Positions 19,436 through 28,122 of a stretch of 64,000 nucleotides of DNA are shown in pieces. How positions within the stretch are numbered: position 1 is the first letter of the stretch; every line of letters begins with the position of its first letter. The notes under the pieces were generated by a model, which was given only the letters and a program-made list of their open reading frames with translations, had not been told where the DNA came from and made no database searches. Position numbers and translations under genes: made by a program. Source of the stretch: Pseudonocardia benzenivorans CB1190 (GTDB taxonomy: Bacteria > Actinomycetota > Actinomycetes > Mycobacteriales > Pseudonocardiaceae); contig NC_015312.1 in the NCBI RefSeq assembly GCF_000196675.2, forward strand, positions 3,286,001 through 3,350,000, given 5' to 3'.

Positions 19436-19960
19436 ATGTCGGAACCGATCCTGGCGCTACGTGCCAACCACGTGGTGCTCATGGTCTCCGACCTCGAGCG
19501 TTCCGTGACGTTCTGGACCACTGCGTTCGCCATGGACGTGGTTGCGCGAGAGCCGCGGGCGAACGCGGCGTTCCTGCGTCTTCGGCTCTCACCCAACCAC
19601 CATGACCTCGGCCTGTTCGGTCTCGGCGCCGGTGCTCCCCGGCGGCGTCCCGGCACCGTCGGCATGTACCACATCGCATGGCAGGTCGACACCATCGACG
19701 ACCTCGAGGCCGCACGCCTCGCCCTCGCCCAGATCGGCGCATACACCGGCGAGTCGAGCCACGGCGCGACCAAGAGCATCTACGGCACGGACCCGGACGG
19801 CAACGAGTTCGAGGTCATGTGGATGTTGCCGCGCGAAGAGTGGGGCGAGTACGAACGGCTCGCTCCGGTCGACCACCTCAACCTGGGCGCCGAGGTCGCC
19901 CGTTGGTCCGGGGTGTCCACCGGCGCCGTCGGCAGCGGACTCATCGGCGGCGCGTCATGA
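19436..19960 (+). CDS. VOC-superfamily (glyoxalase/extradiol dioxygenase-like) protein
   Basis: 174 residues with a strong ribosome site (GGAGGA, four bases before ATG). Two VOC beta-alpha-beta modules are visible. Likely metal ligands are His12 (RANHVVLMV), His79 (MYHIAWQV) and Glu126 (DPDGNEFEV), the facial triad of extradiol dioxygenases and glyoxalases. Single-domain length suggests a type I dioxygenase-like or lactone/epoxide-handling enzyme. Within an ortho-cleavage operon it may deal with a side product or a substituted catechol. Its stop overlaps the next start by ATGA. Confidence 0.75.
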   Translation: MSEPILALRANHVVLMVSDLERSVTFWTTAFAMDVVAREPRANAAFLRLRLSPNHHDLGLFGLGAGAPRRRPGTVGMYHIAWQVDTIDDLEAARLALAQIGAYTGESSHGATKSIYGTDPDGNEFEVMWMLPREEWGEYERLAPVDHLNLGAEVARWSGVSTGAVGSGLIGGAS

Positions 19961-21120
19961 CCCCTGCCCCGGCCTTCCCCCCGCCGGTCGTTCTGACGGG
20001 CGGGAGCCCCCACGCTGCAGATCCTCTGGTGGTGCTCCTCCACGGACGAGGCGCGGACGAACGGGATGTGATCGGCCTTGCCGATGAACTTCCGATCGGC
20101 CCCGCCTACGTGGCGGTACGGGCGCCCATCGCCGAGGGTCATGGCTTCGCCTGGTTCGCGAATCGTGGCATCGGACGCCCCCACCCGGACTCGTTGCGAG
20201 CAACGATGGACTGGTTCCGCGACTGGCTCGAGCCCGTCGCGTCGGCGGAGCGACCCGTGTTGCTCATCGGCTTCAGCGGCGGCGCCGCCTTCGCGGGTGG
20301 TCTGGTCCTCGACGATCCCGGCCGGTTCGCAGGCGCGGCGATCCTATGTGGAACTATTCCGTTCGACGCCGGTGTGCCCACAACACCGGCTCGACTCAGC
20401 GGTCTGCCCATCTTCCTCGCGCACGGCGCCGATGACACGGTGATCCCGCGCGACCTGCAGGACCTGACCTGGCGCTATCTCACCACCGAGTCGGGCGCAC
20501 CGACCGTCGCGCGGAAGGACGCAGTCGGTCACTCACTCGCAACGGAGGCACTCACGCATTTGTCAGGGTGGCTCCAGGACAGGGTGTCGCACCTTGCGAT
20601 GCGGTCGACCGGTGACGGCGCAGCGGCGGACGACTCATGCCGGTGGGCGGGTTTCGAAGCGCTACCGCCACGGCGTGGTCCCCGGCCCCAGGTGTCGACC
20701 TCGATTCCGCAACAGCAGACCTCCGACAACGCGCCACTCGAGATTCAGCAGCAGCTGCTCGCCGAGCTCAGCTCACTGCCGGGGGTGACCACCAGGCAGT
20801 CGGTCCTGTCCGTGCCCGGCGCGCGCGGCTTCATGCTCGCCGACGGCAACGGACCGGCCGACGCCTTCCTCGTCGTGCCGGCCGGCGAGTTCGCTCACCT
20901 GCATCCGTCGTACGACGGCTCGATGCACCTCGCGCTACCCGGTCGCCTGGCCGCCGACGCGGTCGAGAAGGGATGGGCGGTCGCGCATCCACTCGCCGGT
21001 ACCCGGCTCACTCCGGGGATGGTGCTGATCTACGGACCCCGCGACGCCGAGGAGCTCGCAGTCGTCGCCGGGATCGCCCGCACCTCGCACCAGTACGCCT
21101 CCGGCGGACAGCGGCCATGA
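19957..21120 (+). CDS. Carboxylesterase (alpha/beta hydrolase) fused to a luciferase-type (DUF5519) domain
   Basis: 387 residues starting at the ATGA overlap. Residues 1-210 form a phospholipase/carboxylesterase-like hydrolase with nucleophile Ser107 in IGFSGG, acid Asp160 in HGADD and His192 in VGHS. A linker of about 45 residues leads to residues 258-385. That part contains GEFAHLHPSYDGSMHLALPG and VLIYGPRDAEELAVVAGIAR, blocks I recognise from small proteins annotated as luciferase-family or DUF5519. The hydrolase could open enol-lactone or an ester, filling the missing PcaD-type step. That is inference. The two domains are in one frame with no stop. Confidence 0.72.
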   Translation: MTPAPAFPPPVVLTGGSPHAADPLVVLLHGRGADERDVIGLADELPIGPAYVAVRAPIAEGHGFAWFANRGIGRPHPDSLRATMDWFRDWLEPVASAERPVLLIGFSGGAAFAGGLVLDDPGRFAGAAILCGTIPFDAGVPTTPARLSGLPIFLAHGADDTVIPRDLQDLTWRYLTTESGAPTVARKDAVGHSLATEALTHLSGWLQDRVSHLAMRSTGDGAAADDSCRWAGFEALPPRRGPRPQVSTSIPQQQTSDNAPLEIQQQLLAELSSLPGVTTRQSVLSVPGARGFMLADGNGPADAFLVVPAGEFAHLHPSYDGSMHLALPGRLAADAVEKGWAVAHPLAGTRLTPGMVLIYGPRDAEELAVVAGIARTSHQYASGGQRP

Positions 21121-22028
21121 GCTTTCTCCGCCCTCTGGCGCGCGCCGATGGCCGGCCGAGGTGCGCAGGCGCGACCAGTTCCGGCGACCTGCGTGGGCCG
21201 AACGGCGCCAGACTCCACAGCGGAGTCGAAGACGTGCCACCGGCTCTGCGAGCCGGGATCGTGGCCATCGGCCAGTTCGACGGGGTGCACCGTGGGCACC
21301 GCGAACTCGTCTCCCGCGCTCGGAGGAAGGCCGACGAACTCGGCGTCGCCGCGGGTGTCGTGACGTTCAGCCGTCACCCGGCCTCGCTCCTCAGACCGTT
21401 GGAGGAACCGCCGTCGTTGTGCACACTGCACGACAAGGTCGAGATGCTGGTCGAGTCCGGCGCGGACTTCGTCGTCGCACTGCCGGTCTCGGCCCGGCTG
21501 CTTCAGACCCCGCCGGCGGACTTCGTCACGACGACCCTTCTGCGGGATCTGCAAGCGCGATCGATCGTCGTGGGGGCGAACTTCCGGTTCGGTCACAAAG
21601 CCGTAGGAGACGCCGGGCTGCTGCGCGACATCGGCCGAGCTCACGGCACGGACGTGCTGATCGTGGACCTGCTCGATGTCGACGAGGGCCCCGTCTCGTC
21701 GACCCGGATCCGGGGACTCATCGCAGCGGGCCACGTGCATGCCGCCGCGCGCCTTCTCGGTCGGGAACATCGCCTCGATTCAGTGGTGACGGCCCACCGC
21801 CAGGACGTCATTACCGCCCGCTTCCGCGCCGGCGTGATGCCACCCGCGCCGGGTGTTTACGAGGTTGCCGTCGAGGACTTGACCAGCCTGAACAGGACCC
21901 GGCAAACCACCGCCGCCACCATCGGCCCCGCTCGCTCGGCGCGCATCCTCGCGCCTCCCTCTTTCGCCCGGCCACCGGTCGACGGGCAGGTGCGTCTGAG
22001 TTTTCTCAGGCATGTGCGCGAGGCCTGA
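21117..22028 (+). CDS. FAD synthetase (FMN adenylyltransferase) lacking a recognisable riboflavin kinase domain
   Basis: 303 residues from an ATGA overlap with the preceding gene. The adenylyltransferase core of RibF is clear: VAIGQFDGVHRGHREL (HxGH at 58-61), VVGANFRFGHKAVGD and VSSTRIRGLIAAG. After about residue 222 the kinase motif G-x-x-LG-x-PTAN expected in bifunctional RibF is missing and the C-terminal 80 residues are divergent. A 45-residue N-terminal extension is also unusual. It is the last gene of the catabolic run and probably makes FAD for the two-component monooxygenase, distinct from the housekeeping RibF expected elsewhere. Confidence 0.8.
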   Translation: MSFLRPLARADGRPRCAGATSSGDLRGPNGARLHSGVEDVPPALRAGIVAIGQFDGVHRGHRELVSRARRKADELGVAAGVVTFSRHPASLLRPLEEPPSLCTLHDKVEMLVESGADFVVALPVSARLLQTPPADFVTTTLLRDLQARSIVVGANFRFGHKAVGDAGLLRDIGRAHGTDVLIVDLLDVDEGPVSSTRIRGLIAAGHVHAAARLLGREHRLDSVVTAHRQDVITARFRAGVMPPAPGVYEVAVEDLTSLNRTRQTTAATIGPARSARILAPPSFARPPVDGQVRLSFLRHVREA

Positions 22029-22173
22029 CCCGACGACGGCACCGTCAGGGTCGAGCCCTCATGAATGTGGCACGTGCGGCATTTGGCGGCCCGGCCGACT
22101 CCGTGGGCCTTGCGCCGCTGGCGTCCGTGTTCGCCAGTGCCTCGGCGGGGGGCCCGGGACGGCTCAGGGCTCG

Positions 22174-22212
22174 TGGGTGGCGATAGCCGCCCTGGCGACT
22201 ATCGCCGCTCAC
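22174..22212. repeat. 39-bp hairpin repeat, copy 1 (overlaps cbs stop)
   Basis: On the minus strand this reads GTGAGCGGCGATAGTCGCC and continues to end in ATCGCCACCCA. A 12-bp stem (22179-22190 with 22195-22206) closes a 4-base loop, with one T-G pair. A second copy with compensating changes is at 43541-43579. Here it supplies the last codons and TAG stop of the cystathionine beta-synthase gene and lies between convergent genes, so it may also act as a terminator. Confidence 0.75.
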
Positions 22213-23590
22213 GGGTGAGGTCGTGGCGCGACGTCGAGCGGACGACCCGGCCGTCGTCGAGGACGAGCAGCGGCCGGCCGTCGTCGGGGACGCGGGCCAG
22301 CGCCCCGGCGACGGACTCGCCGATCCCGATCGTCGCCAGCGGCTCCAGCAGGTGGTCGGCGACCGACCCGTCTGCGGGAGCGTGCCGCAGCGCCGACACC
22401 GAGACCGACCCGACGACGTCGCCCGAGGCCCGGTCGGCCGAGGTGGTCTGCCGGTCGGCGACGACGGGGCGGAGGTCGGGGCCTGGGGGCAGCGCCGCGG
22501 CGACCTCGCCGACGCGGCGCCCGAGCGGGACGACGGCGAGCCCGGGCGCGGCGGGCGGCAGGACGTCGCGCACCAACGGGCCGGTGGCGGCGTCGACGAA
22601 CCCCAGCCGCGCGCACCAGTCGTCGTCGAAGTACTTGCTGAGGTAGGCGCGACCGGAGTCGGGCGCGATCGCGACGACGACGTCGCCGGCCCCGAGGTCC
22701 GCCGCGACCTGCAGCGCCGCGACCAGCGCGGTGCCCGCCGAGCCGCCGAGCAGCAGGCCCTCCTCGCGGGCGACGCGGCGCACCAGCCGGACCGCGTCGC
22801 CGTCGGCGACCCGCACGAACTCGTCGACGACCGTCGGGTCGTAGGTCTCGGGCCACTCGTCGTCGACGGTGTCGGGGTGCAGGTAGTGCCCGACGGCCTC
22901 GACGGTGTACGGGCTGCCGTCGCCGCCGGAGTAGCGCGACGTCGCCGGGTCGGCGGCCACGATCCGCACCCGGCCGCCCGCGACCTCGCGCAGGTGCCGG
23001 GCCGTGCCGGTGATCGTCCCGCCGGTGCCGACGCCCGCGACGAGGTGGGTGATCCGCCCGCCGGTCTGGGCCCAGATCTCGGGGCCGGTCGTCCGCTGGT
23101 GGACGAGCGGGTTGGCGGGGTTGGTGTACTGGTCGGCGAGCCACCCGCCGGGGGTCTCGGCGGCGATCCGTTCGGCGAGGCGCCGGACGTGCCGGGGGTC
23201 GTGCTGCGGGACCGTGCCGGGGGTGAGGACGACCTCGGCGCCGTACGCGCGCAGGAGCGCGATCTTCTCGGCGGCCGTGCGGTCGGGCACGACCAGCACG
23301 CAGCGGTACCCACGGCGCGCGGCGACCATCGCGAGGCCGATCCCGGTGTTGCCCGACGTGCCCTCGACGACGGTCCCGCCGGACCGCAGCCGGCCGTCGC
23401 GTTCGGCCGCGGTGACCATCGCGAACGCCGCGCGGTCCTTCACGCTGCCACCGGGGTTGGCGTACTCGGCCTTGACGTGGACCTCGGCGGCGATGCCGGC
23501 CACGACGCGGTCGAGCCGGACCAGCGGGGTGGCCCCGATGCCGTCGGTGAGCGACTGGTGCACGGCGCCGGGCGACGCGGTCCGTTCCAC
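22199..23590 (-). CDS. cbs: Cystathionine beta-synthase
   Basis: 463 residues, the same size as the actinobacterial Cbs. The PLP-dependent fold-type II domain covers about residues 1-320, with the lysine K51 in NPGGSVKDRA, the phosphate loop EGTSGNTGIG and the GVGTGGTITG loop. The C-terminal 120 residues contain two degenerate CBS-domain halves (LRHAPADGSVADHL and GRPLLVLDDG). It joins serine and homocysteine to cystathionine, though a cysteine-synthase activity is possible. No metB-like gene is adjacent. The protein ends RHDLTRERR inside the hairpin repeat. Confidence 0.85.
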   Translation of the reverse strand: MERTASPGAVHQSLTDGIGATPLVRLDRVVAGIAAEVHVKAEYANPGGSVKDRAAFAMVTAAERDGRLRSGGTVVEGTSGNTGIGLAMVAARRGYRCVLVVPDRTAAEKIALLRAYGAEVVLTPGTVPQHDPRHVRRLAERIAAETPGGWLADQYTNPANPLVHQRTTGPEIWAQTGGRITHLVAGVGTGGTITGTARHLREVAGGRVRIVAADPATSRYSGGDGSPYTVEAVGHYLHPDTVDDEWPETYDPTVVDEFVRVADGDAVRLVRRVAREEGLLLGGSAGTALVAALQVAADLGAGDVVVAIAPDSGRAYLSKYFDDDWCARLGFVDAATGPLVRDVLPPAAPGLAVVPLGRRVGEVAAALPPGPDLRPVVADRQTTSADRASGDVVGSVSVSALRHAPADGSVADHLLEPLATIGIGESVAGALARVPDDGRPLLVLDDGRVVRSTSRHDLTRERR

Positions 23591-23625
23591 CCGCCCGATC
23601 CTGCCCGACCACTAGGCTTCCCGGC

Positions 23626-24222
23626 ATGTCCGACGCGCTCCCCGACGACTGGCGGCGGTGGCGCCGGGCCGTCGACCTCGACGAGTACGAGGCCCGGTGG
23701 GCGCGGATCGAAGCCGAGGGGGGCAACCCGCACGGCGAGGCCGACCTGGTCGTCGCGCTGCTGGCGGGCCGCACGGGTGCGCCCGTGCTCGACGGCGGGT
23801 GCGGCACGGGCCGGGTGGCGGTCGAGCTGGCCCGCCGCGGCGTCGACGTGGAGGGCCTCGACCCCGACGGCGACATGATCGCGCTGGCGCGCGGCAAGGC
23901 TCCGGAGCTGACGTGGCGCCAGGAGGGTCTGCAGGACCTCGCCGACGAGAGCCGGTTCGGTCTCGTGCTGCTCGCCGGCAACGTCGTGCCCTACGCCGAC
24001 CCGGCCGACCGGCCGGGTGCCGTCGCGGCGTGCGCACGGGCGCTGCGCACGGGCGGGCTGCTGGTGGCCGGGTTCACGCTGCGGCCGGGCTGGCCGTCGG
24101 TCGCCGACTACGACGGCTGGTGTGCCGCGGCGGGGCTGGTCCTCGACGCGCGCTGGTCGACCTGGACGCGCGACCCGTACGCGGGCGGCGACTACGCGGT
24201 GTCGGTGCACCGGCGGCCCTGA
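23626..24222 (+). CDS. Class I SAM-dependent methyltransferase
   Basis: 198 residues, starting 35 bases from the divergent cbs start. Motif I is VLDGGCGTGRVAVELA and the acidic residue of motif II lies in VEGLDPDGDM, placing it among small UbiE/BioC-like Rossmann methyltransferases. LLAGNVVPYADPADRPGAVA is the expected motif IV region. The substrate is unknown. Its neighbours do not point to a pathway. Confidence 0.8.
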   Translation: MSDALPDDWRRWRRAVDLDEYEARWARIEAEGGNPHGEADLVVALLAGRTGAPVLDGGCGTGRVAVELARRGVDVEGLDPDGDMIALARGKAPELTWRQEGLQDLADESRFGLVLLAGNVVPYADPADRPGAVAACARALRTGGLLVAGFTLRPGWPSVADYDGWCAAAGLVLDARWSTWTRDPYAGGDYAVSVHRRP

Positions 24223-24304
24223 GTCACCGGCGGGGCCGGCGGCCGGGGGAGTTCGGAAGATCGGCTCTTGCGGCGGGCACCGCGGACGGTCGACGATCAC
24301 CCGG

Positions 24305-25306
24305 GTGGACGTCGTCGAGTACCGACCCGAACGTGACCAGTACGTGTGGACCTTCGGCGGCGTCGCGCCGAGTCACCGGATCACCCCGGGGACGCTGCTG
24401 CGGCTGTGGACCGAGGACGCCTTCTCCGGGCGGCTGACCCGGGTCACCGACCGGCCGGGCGACGTGCTGGACATGACCGAGGTCAACCCGCAGACCGGCC
24501 CGTTCTACGTCGAGGGCGCCGAGCCCGGCGACACGCTGGCCCTGCACATCGTCGACCTCACCCCGGCCCGCGACTGGGGGGCGTCGTCGACGATCCCGTT
24601 CTTCGGCGCGCTGTCGACGACCGACCGCACCGCCCTGCTGCACGACCCGCTGCCCGAGCGGACCTGGATCTACCAGCTCGACCGGGCCGCCGGCACCGTG
24701 CTGTTCGAGGCCACGAGTGCCGACGTGCGCCTCGAGTTGCCCTGCAACCCGATGCTCGGCACGGTCGGCGTCGCGCCCGCCGGGCGCGAGGTGCGCTCGA
24801 GCCTGGTGCCCGACATGTTCGGCGGGAACATGGACACGCCCGAGATGAAGCCGGGCGTCACCTGCTACCTGCAGGTCAACGTCGAGGGCGCGCTGTTCTC
24901 GGTCGGCGACGGGCACTACCGGCAGGGCGAGGGCGAGAGCTGTGGCACCGCCGTCGAGGGCGCGATGGACGTGACGCTGCTCGTCGAGCTGATCAAGGGC
25001 GCGCCCGCGCCGCTGTGGCCGCGGATCGAGTCCGACACCCACTACGTCGTGGTCGGGTCGTCGCGGCCGCTGGAGGACGCCTGGCGGGCCAGCCAGGTCG
25101 GCATGATCGGCTGGCTCGGCGAGCTGTACGGTCTGGACCGGCTCGACGCCTACCAGCTGCTCACCCAGATCAGCGAGTCACCGCTGGCCAACGTCGTCGA
25201 CACCAACTACTCGGCCGTCACGAAGGTCCCGAAGGCACTGCTGCCGGCGGGTCGCGCGTACAACGGCATGCACACCCACCTGCGCGAGCAGGCCGCGACG
25301 CTGTGA
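24305..25306 (+). CDS. Acetamidase/formamidase family protein
   Basis: 333 residues from a GTG at 24305. Earlier in-frame starts would add unrelated residues. The FmdA/AmdA fold is indicated by GPFYVEGAEPGDTLALHI, LELPCNPMLGTVGVAPAGRE and VGDGHYRQGEGESCGTAVEG, blocks found in formamidases that release ammonia and formate from formamide or act on short amides. The protein is a soluble cytoplasmic enzyme. It is followed by SDR and epoxide hydrolase genes in the same direction, with 35 bases between. Confidence 0.85.
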   Translation: MDVVEYRPERDQYVWTFGGVAPSHRITPGTLLRLWTEDAFSGRLTRVTDRPGDVLDMTEVNPQTGPFYVEGAEPGDTLALHIVDLTPARDWGASSTIPFFGALSTTDRTALLHDPLPERTWIYQLDRAAGTVLFEATSADVRLELPCNPMLGTVGVAPAGREVRSSLVPDMFGGNMDTPEMKPGVTCYLQVNVEGALFSVGDGHYRQGEGESCGTAVEGAMDVTLLVELIKGAPAPLWPRIESDTHYVVVGSSRPLEDAWRASQVGMIGWLGELYGLDRLDAYQLLTQISESPLANVVDTNYSAVTKVPKALLPAGRAYNGMHTHLREQAATL

Positions 25307-25341
25307 CGCGGCCCGCCGACCGACCCCTCTAGGGAGATCGA

Positions 25342-26103
25342 ATGGACCTGCAGCTGACCGGTCGCAAGGCGCTCGTCACCGGCGGGACGCGCGGCATCGG
25401 CGCCGCGATCGTCGAGATGCTCGCCGCCGAGGGCGTGCGCGTCGCGTTCTGCGCGCGCTCCGAGGAGGAGATCCTCGCCCGGGTGGACCTGCTGGGCGGC
25501 AAGGGCTACGACGTCGCGGGCCGGGCGCTCGACGTCGGCGACGGGGAGGCGCTCGCCGCCTGGGTGGCCGACGAGGCGGCGGAGGCCGGTGGGATCGACA
25601 TCGTCGTCGCGAACGTCAGCGCGCTGGCCATCGGCCCCGGCGAGGAGAACTGGAAGGCCAGCTTCGAGGTCGACCTGATGCACACGGTGCGCATGGTCGA
25701 GGCGGCGATGCCGCACCTGGAGGCGTCGGACGCCGCGTCGGTCATCGCGGTGTCCAGCGTGTCCGGCCGCGAGATCGACTTCGCCGACGGGTCCTACGGC
25801 GTCATGAAGGCCGCGCTCGTGCACTACGTCTCCGGGCTCGCGCTCGACCTGGCGCCCAAGGGGATCCGGGCCAACGCCGTCTCCCCGGGCAACACCTACT
25901 TCGACGGCGGGGTGTGGCAGGGCATCGAGCAGGGCAACCCCGAGCTCTGGTCGACCGCGCTCGGGCTCAACCCGACCGGCCGGATGGGCACGCCCGAGGA
26001 GGTGGCCTATGCCGTCGTCATGCTGGCGAGCCCGCTGGCGAGCCGGATCAGCGGCACGAACCTCGTCGTTGACGGTGCACTGACGCGCGGCGTGCAACTG
26101 TAA
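25342..26103 (+). CDS. Short-chain dehydrogenase/reductase
   Basis: 253 residues. Classical SDR features are TGGTRGIG at residues 13-20 for the dinucleotide, a catalytic serine in VSSVSG and the Tyr-Lys pair in SYGVMKAAL. AGRALDVGDGEALAAWVADE marks the cofactor-binding loop. A ribosome site AGGGAG lies a few bases before the ATG. Only four bases separate it from the epoxide hydrolase gene, so they are co-transcribed and could handle a diol-ketone pair, but no substrate can be named. Confidence 0.88.
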   Translation: MDLQLTGRKALVTGGTRGIGAAIVEMLAAEGVRVAFCARSEEEILARVDLLGGKGYDVAGRALDVGDGEALAAWVADEAAEAGGIDIVVANVSALAIGPGEENWKASFEVDLMHTVRMVEAAMPHLEASDAASVIAVSSVSGREIDFADGSYGVMKAALVHYVSGLALDLAPKGIRANAVSPGNTYFDGGVWQGIEQGNPELWSTALGLNPTGRMGTPEEVAYAVVMLASPLASRISGTNLVVDGALTRGVQL

Positions 26104-26107
26104 GGAC

Positions 26108-27241
26108 GTGCGCGAGTACCGCATCGAGACGCCCCAGGCCGACCTCGACGACCTCCGCGACCGGCTGCGTCGCACCCGCTGGCCCGACCCGGCGACCGTC
26201 GACGGCTGGACGCAGGGCGTCCCGCTGGACTACGTGCAGGAGCTGTGCGCGTACTGGGCCGACGGGTACGACTGGCGGCGCTGCGAGGCCGAGATCAACT
26301 CGTGGCCGCAGATCCGGACCGTGCTCGACGGCGGCGCCGACGACGTGGTCGACGTGCACGCCCTGCACGCGCGGTCGCGCCACGAGGGCGCCCTGCCGCT
26401 GATCCTCACCCACGGCTGGCCGGGCTCGATCGTCGAGTACCTCGGCGTGATCGACGCCCTGGTCGACCCGCCCGACCCGGCCGACGCCTTCCACGTCGTC
26501 GTGCCCTCGCTGCCCGGCTTCGGGTTCAGCGGCAAGCCGCGGGTCCCGGGCTGGGGCGTCGAACGTATCGCGACGGCATGGGCCCAACTCATGGACCGGC
26601 TGGGCTACGAGCGCTACGGCGCCCAGGGTGGCGACTGGGGCTCGATCATCACCGCGACGCTCGGCACCGGGGCCCCGGAGAACGTCGTCGGCATCCACCT
26701 GACCATGCCGCTCGCCGACGTGCCGCCGCCGGAGGAGCGCGGCCGGCTCACGCCGGAGGAGAAGCGGGCCGTACTGGACTCGAAGCGGTTCAACCGCTTC
26801 GGCGCCGGTTACTCGGCGATCCAGGCGACCCGGCCGCAGACACTCGGCTACGGGCTCACCGACTCGCCCGCCGGGCAGTGCGCCTGGATCGTCGAGAAGT
26901 TCTGGGACTGGACCGACTGCGCGGGCCATCCCGAGAACACGATCCCGCGCGACCGACTGCTCGACAACGTCATGACGTACTGGCTCACCGGGAGCGCGGC
27001 GTCGTCGGCGCGGCTGTACTGGGAGAGCTACGGCAAGACGCGCTTCGACCCGGTCGAGGTGCCGACGGGTGCGACCGTCTTCCCGCAGGAGATGCGCCGG
27101 TTGCCGCGCAGCTGGCTGGAGCGCCGGTTCACCGACCTGCGGATGCTCAACCATCCGGAGGCGGGCGGGCACTTCGCCTCGCTGGAGCAGCCGGAGGTGT
27201 TCGTCGACGAGGTCCGGACCTTCTTCCGGATGGTCCGATGA
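26108..27241 (+). CDS. Epoxide hydrolase (EHN-type alpha/beta hydrolase)
   Basis: 377 residues from GTG 26108. The N-terminal EHN segment (REYRIETPQADLDDLRDRLR) precedes the alpha/beta hydrolase core. The oxyanion motif HGWPGS is at 102-107, the nucleophile is Asp176 in GGDWGS, and the catalytic His is probably in AGGHFASLEQPE near the C-terminus. Microsomal-type epoxide hydrolases of this design convert epoxides to vicinal diols. The stop codon overlaps the next start (ATGA). Confidence 0.88.
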   Translation: MREYRIETPQADLDDLRDRLRRTRWPDPATVDGWTQGVPLDYVQELCAYWADGYDWRRCEAEINSWPQIRTVLDGGADDVVDVHALHARSRHEGALPLILTHGWPGSIVEYLGVIDALVDPPDPADAFHVVVPSLPGFGFSGKPRVPGWGVERIATAWAQLMDRLGYERYGAQGGDWGSIITATLGTGAPENVVGIHLTMPLADVPPPEERGRLTPEEKRAVLDSKRFNRFGAGYSAIQATRPQTLGYGLTDSPAGQCAWIVEKFWDWTDCAGHPENTIPRDRLLDNVMTYWLTGSAASSARLYWESYGKTRFDPVEVPTGATVFPQEMRRLPRSWLERRFTDLRMLNHPEAGGHFASLEQPEVFVDEVRTFFRMVR

Positions 27242-28122
27242 GGATCGCCTCGCTGCTGCCCGCGGCGACCGAGATCGTCGGCGCGCTCGGTCTCGCCGAC
27301 GACCTGGTCGCGGTCACCTACGAGTGCGACGAGCCCGCGGGCGTCCGGGACCGCTGCGCCGTCGTCGTCGACACGGCGTTGCCGGCGGGGCTCGATCCCG
27401 CCGGGGTCGACGCCGTGGTCCGCGACCGGGCCGCGCGCGGGCTGCCGATGTACGCGCTCGATCGCGCGGCCCTGGCCGCGGCGGCGCCCGACCTCATCCT
27501 CACCCAGGACCTGTGCCGGGTGTGTGCCCTGCCGTCGGACGACGTGGTGCACGCCCTGGCGGTGCTCGGGTCCGACGCGGACGTGGTGCGGGTCGACCCG
27601 CACACCGTCGAGGAGGTGCTGGCCGCGGTCACCGAGGTCGGCGTCCGGGCCGGGCACCCACGGGCGGCGTCGGCGCTGGTGGCGGGGCTGCGGGCGCGGC
27701 TGGACGCGGTCGCGGCCGCCGTCGCCGGGCGCGCACGGCCGCGGGTCCTGGTGCTGGAGTGGACCGATCCGCCGTACCTGCCGGGCCACTGGGTGCCCGA
27801 GCTGGTGCGCCGCGCCGGGGGACTCGCCGCCGGCGGCGCCGAGGGTGCCCGCAGCGTGGCCGTCACCTGGGACGAGATCGACGGGCTCGGTGCGGACCTG
27901 ACCGTCGTCGCGCCCTGTGGCTACGGGCTCGACGACGCGATCGCCCAGGCCCACGACGTACTCGAGACGCTGCCGCCGGGACCGGTCGTGGCGATCGACT
28001 CGGCGTCCTACGTCGTGCGCGGCGGGCCGCGGCTCGTCGACGGCATCGAGGCGCTCGCGGCGGTCCTGCACCCCGGGGCGGTCCCCGAGCCGCCGCCGGG
28101 GCGGGTCAGTCGCGTCCGGTAG
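27238..28122 (+). CDS. Cobalamin-binding / BtuF-like periplasmic-binding-fold protein
   Basis: 294 residues beginning MRIASLLPAATEIVGALGL, the standard N-terminus of BtuF-like proteins of the helical-backbone metal-receptor family. DLILTQDLCRVCALP and the ADLTVVAPCGYGLDDAI block match a subgroup without a signal peptide or lipobox. It may therefore be cytoplasmic and not a transporter subunit, and no permease or ATPase partner is adjacent. It is coupled to the epoxide hydrolase gene. Its 3' end overlaps the convergent AbrB-type gene by 17 bases. Confidence 0.75.
   Translation: MRIASLLPAATEIVGALGLADDLVAVTYECDEPAGVRDRCAVVVDTALPAGLDPAGVDAVVRDRAARGLPMYALDRAALAAAAPDLILTQDLCRVCALPSDDVVHALAVLGSDADVVRVDPHTVEEVLAAVTEVGVRAGHPRAASALVAGLRARLDAVAAAVAGRARPRVLVLEWTDPPYLPGHWVPELVRRAGGLAAGGAEGARSVAVTWDEIDGLGADLTVVAPCGYGLDDAIAQAHDVLETLPPGPVVAIDSASYVVRGGPRLVDGIEALAAVLHPGAVPEPPPGRVSRVR

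Noticed and set aside
19957..20590. Calling the esterase half a definite enol-lactone hydrolase (PcaD)
   Set aside because: The catalytic triad is that of a phospholipase/carboxylesterase-type hydrolase. The pathway gap makes a PcaD role attractive but the sequence does not prove it.
22061..22186. Short plus-strand frame (about 41 codons) between the FAD synthetase and cbs genes
   Set aside because: It ends inside the hairpin repeat, has no family match that I know and only a weak ribosome site, so it is not supported as a gene.
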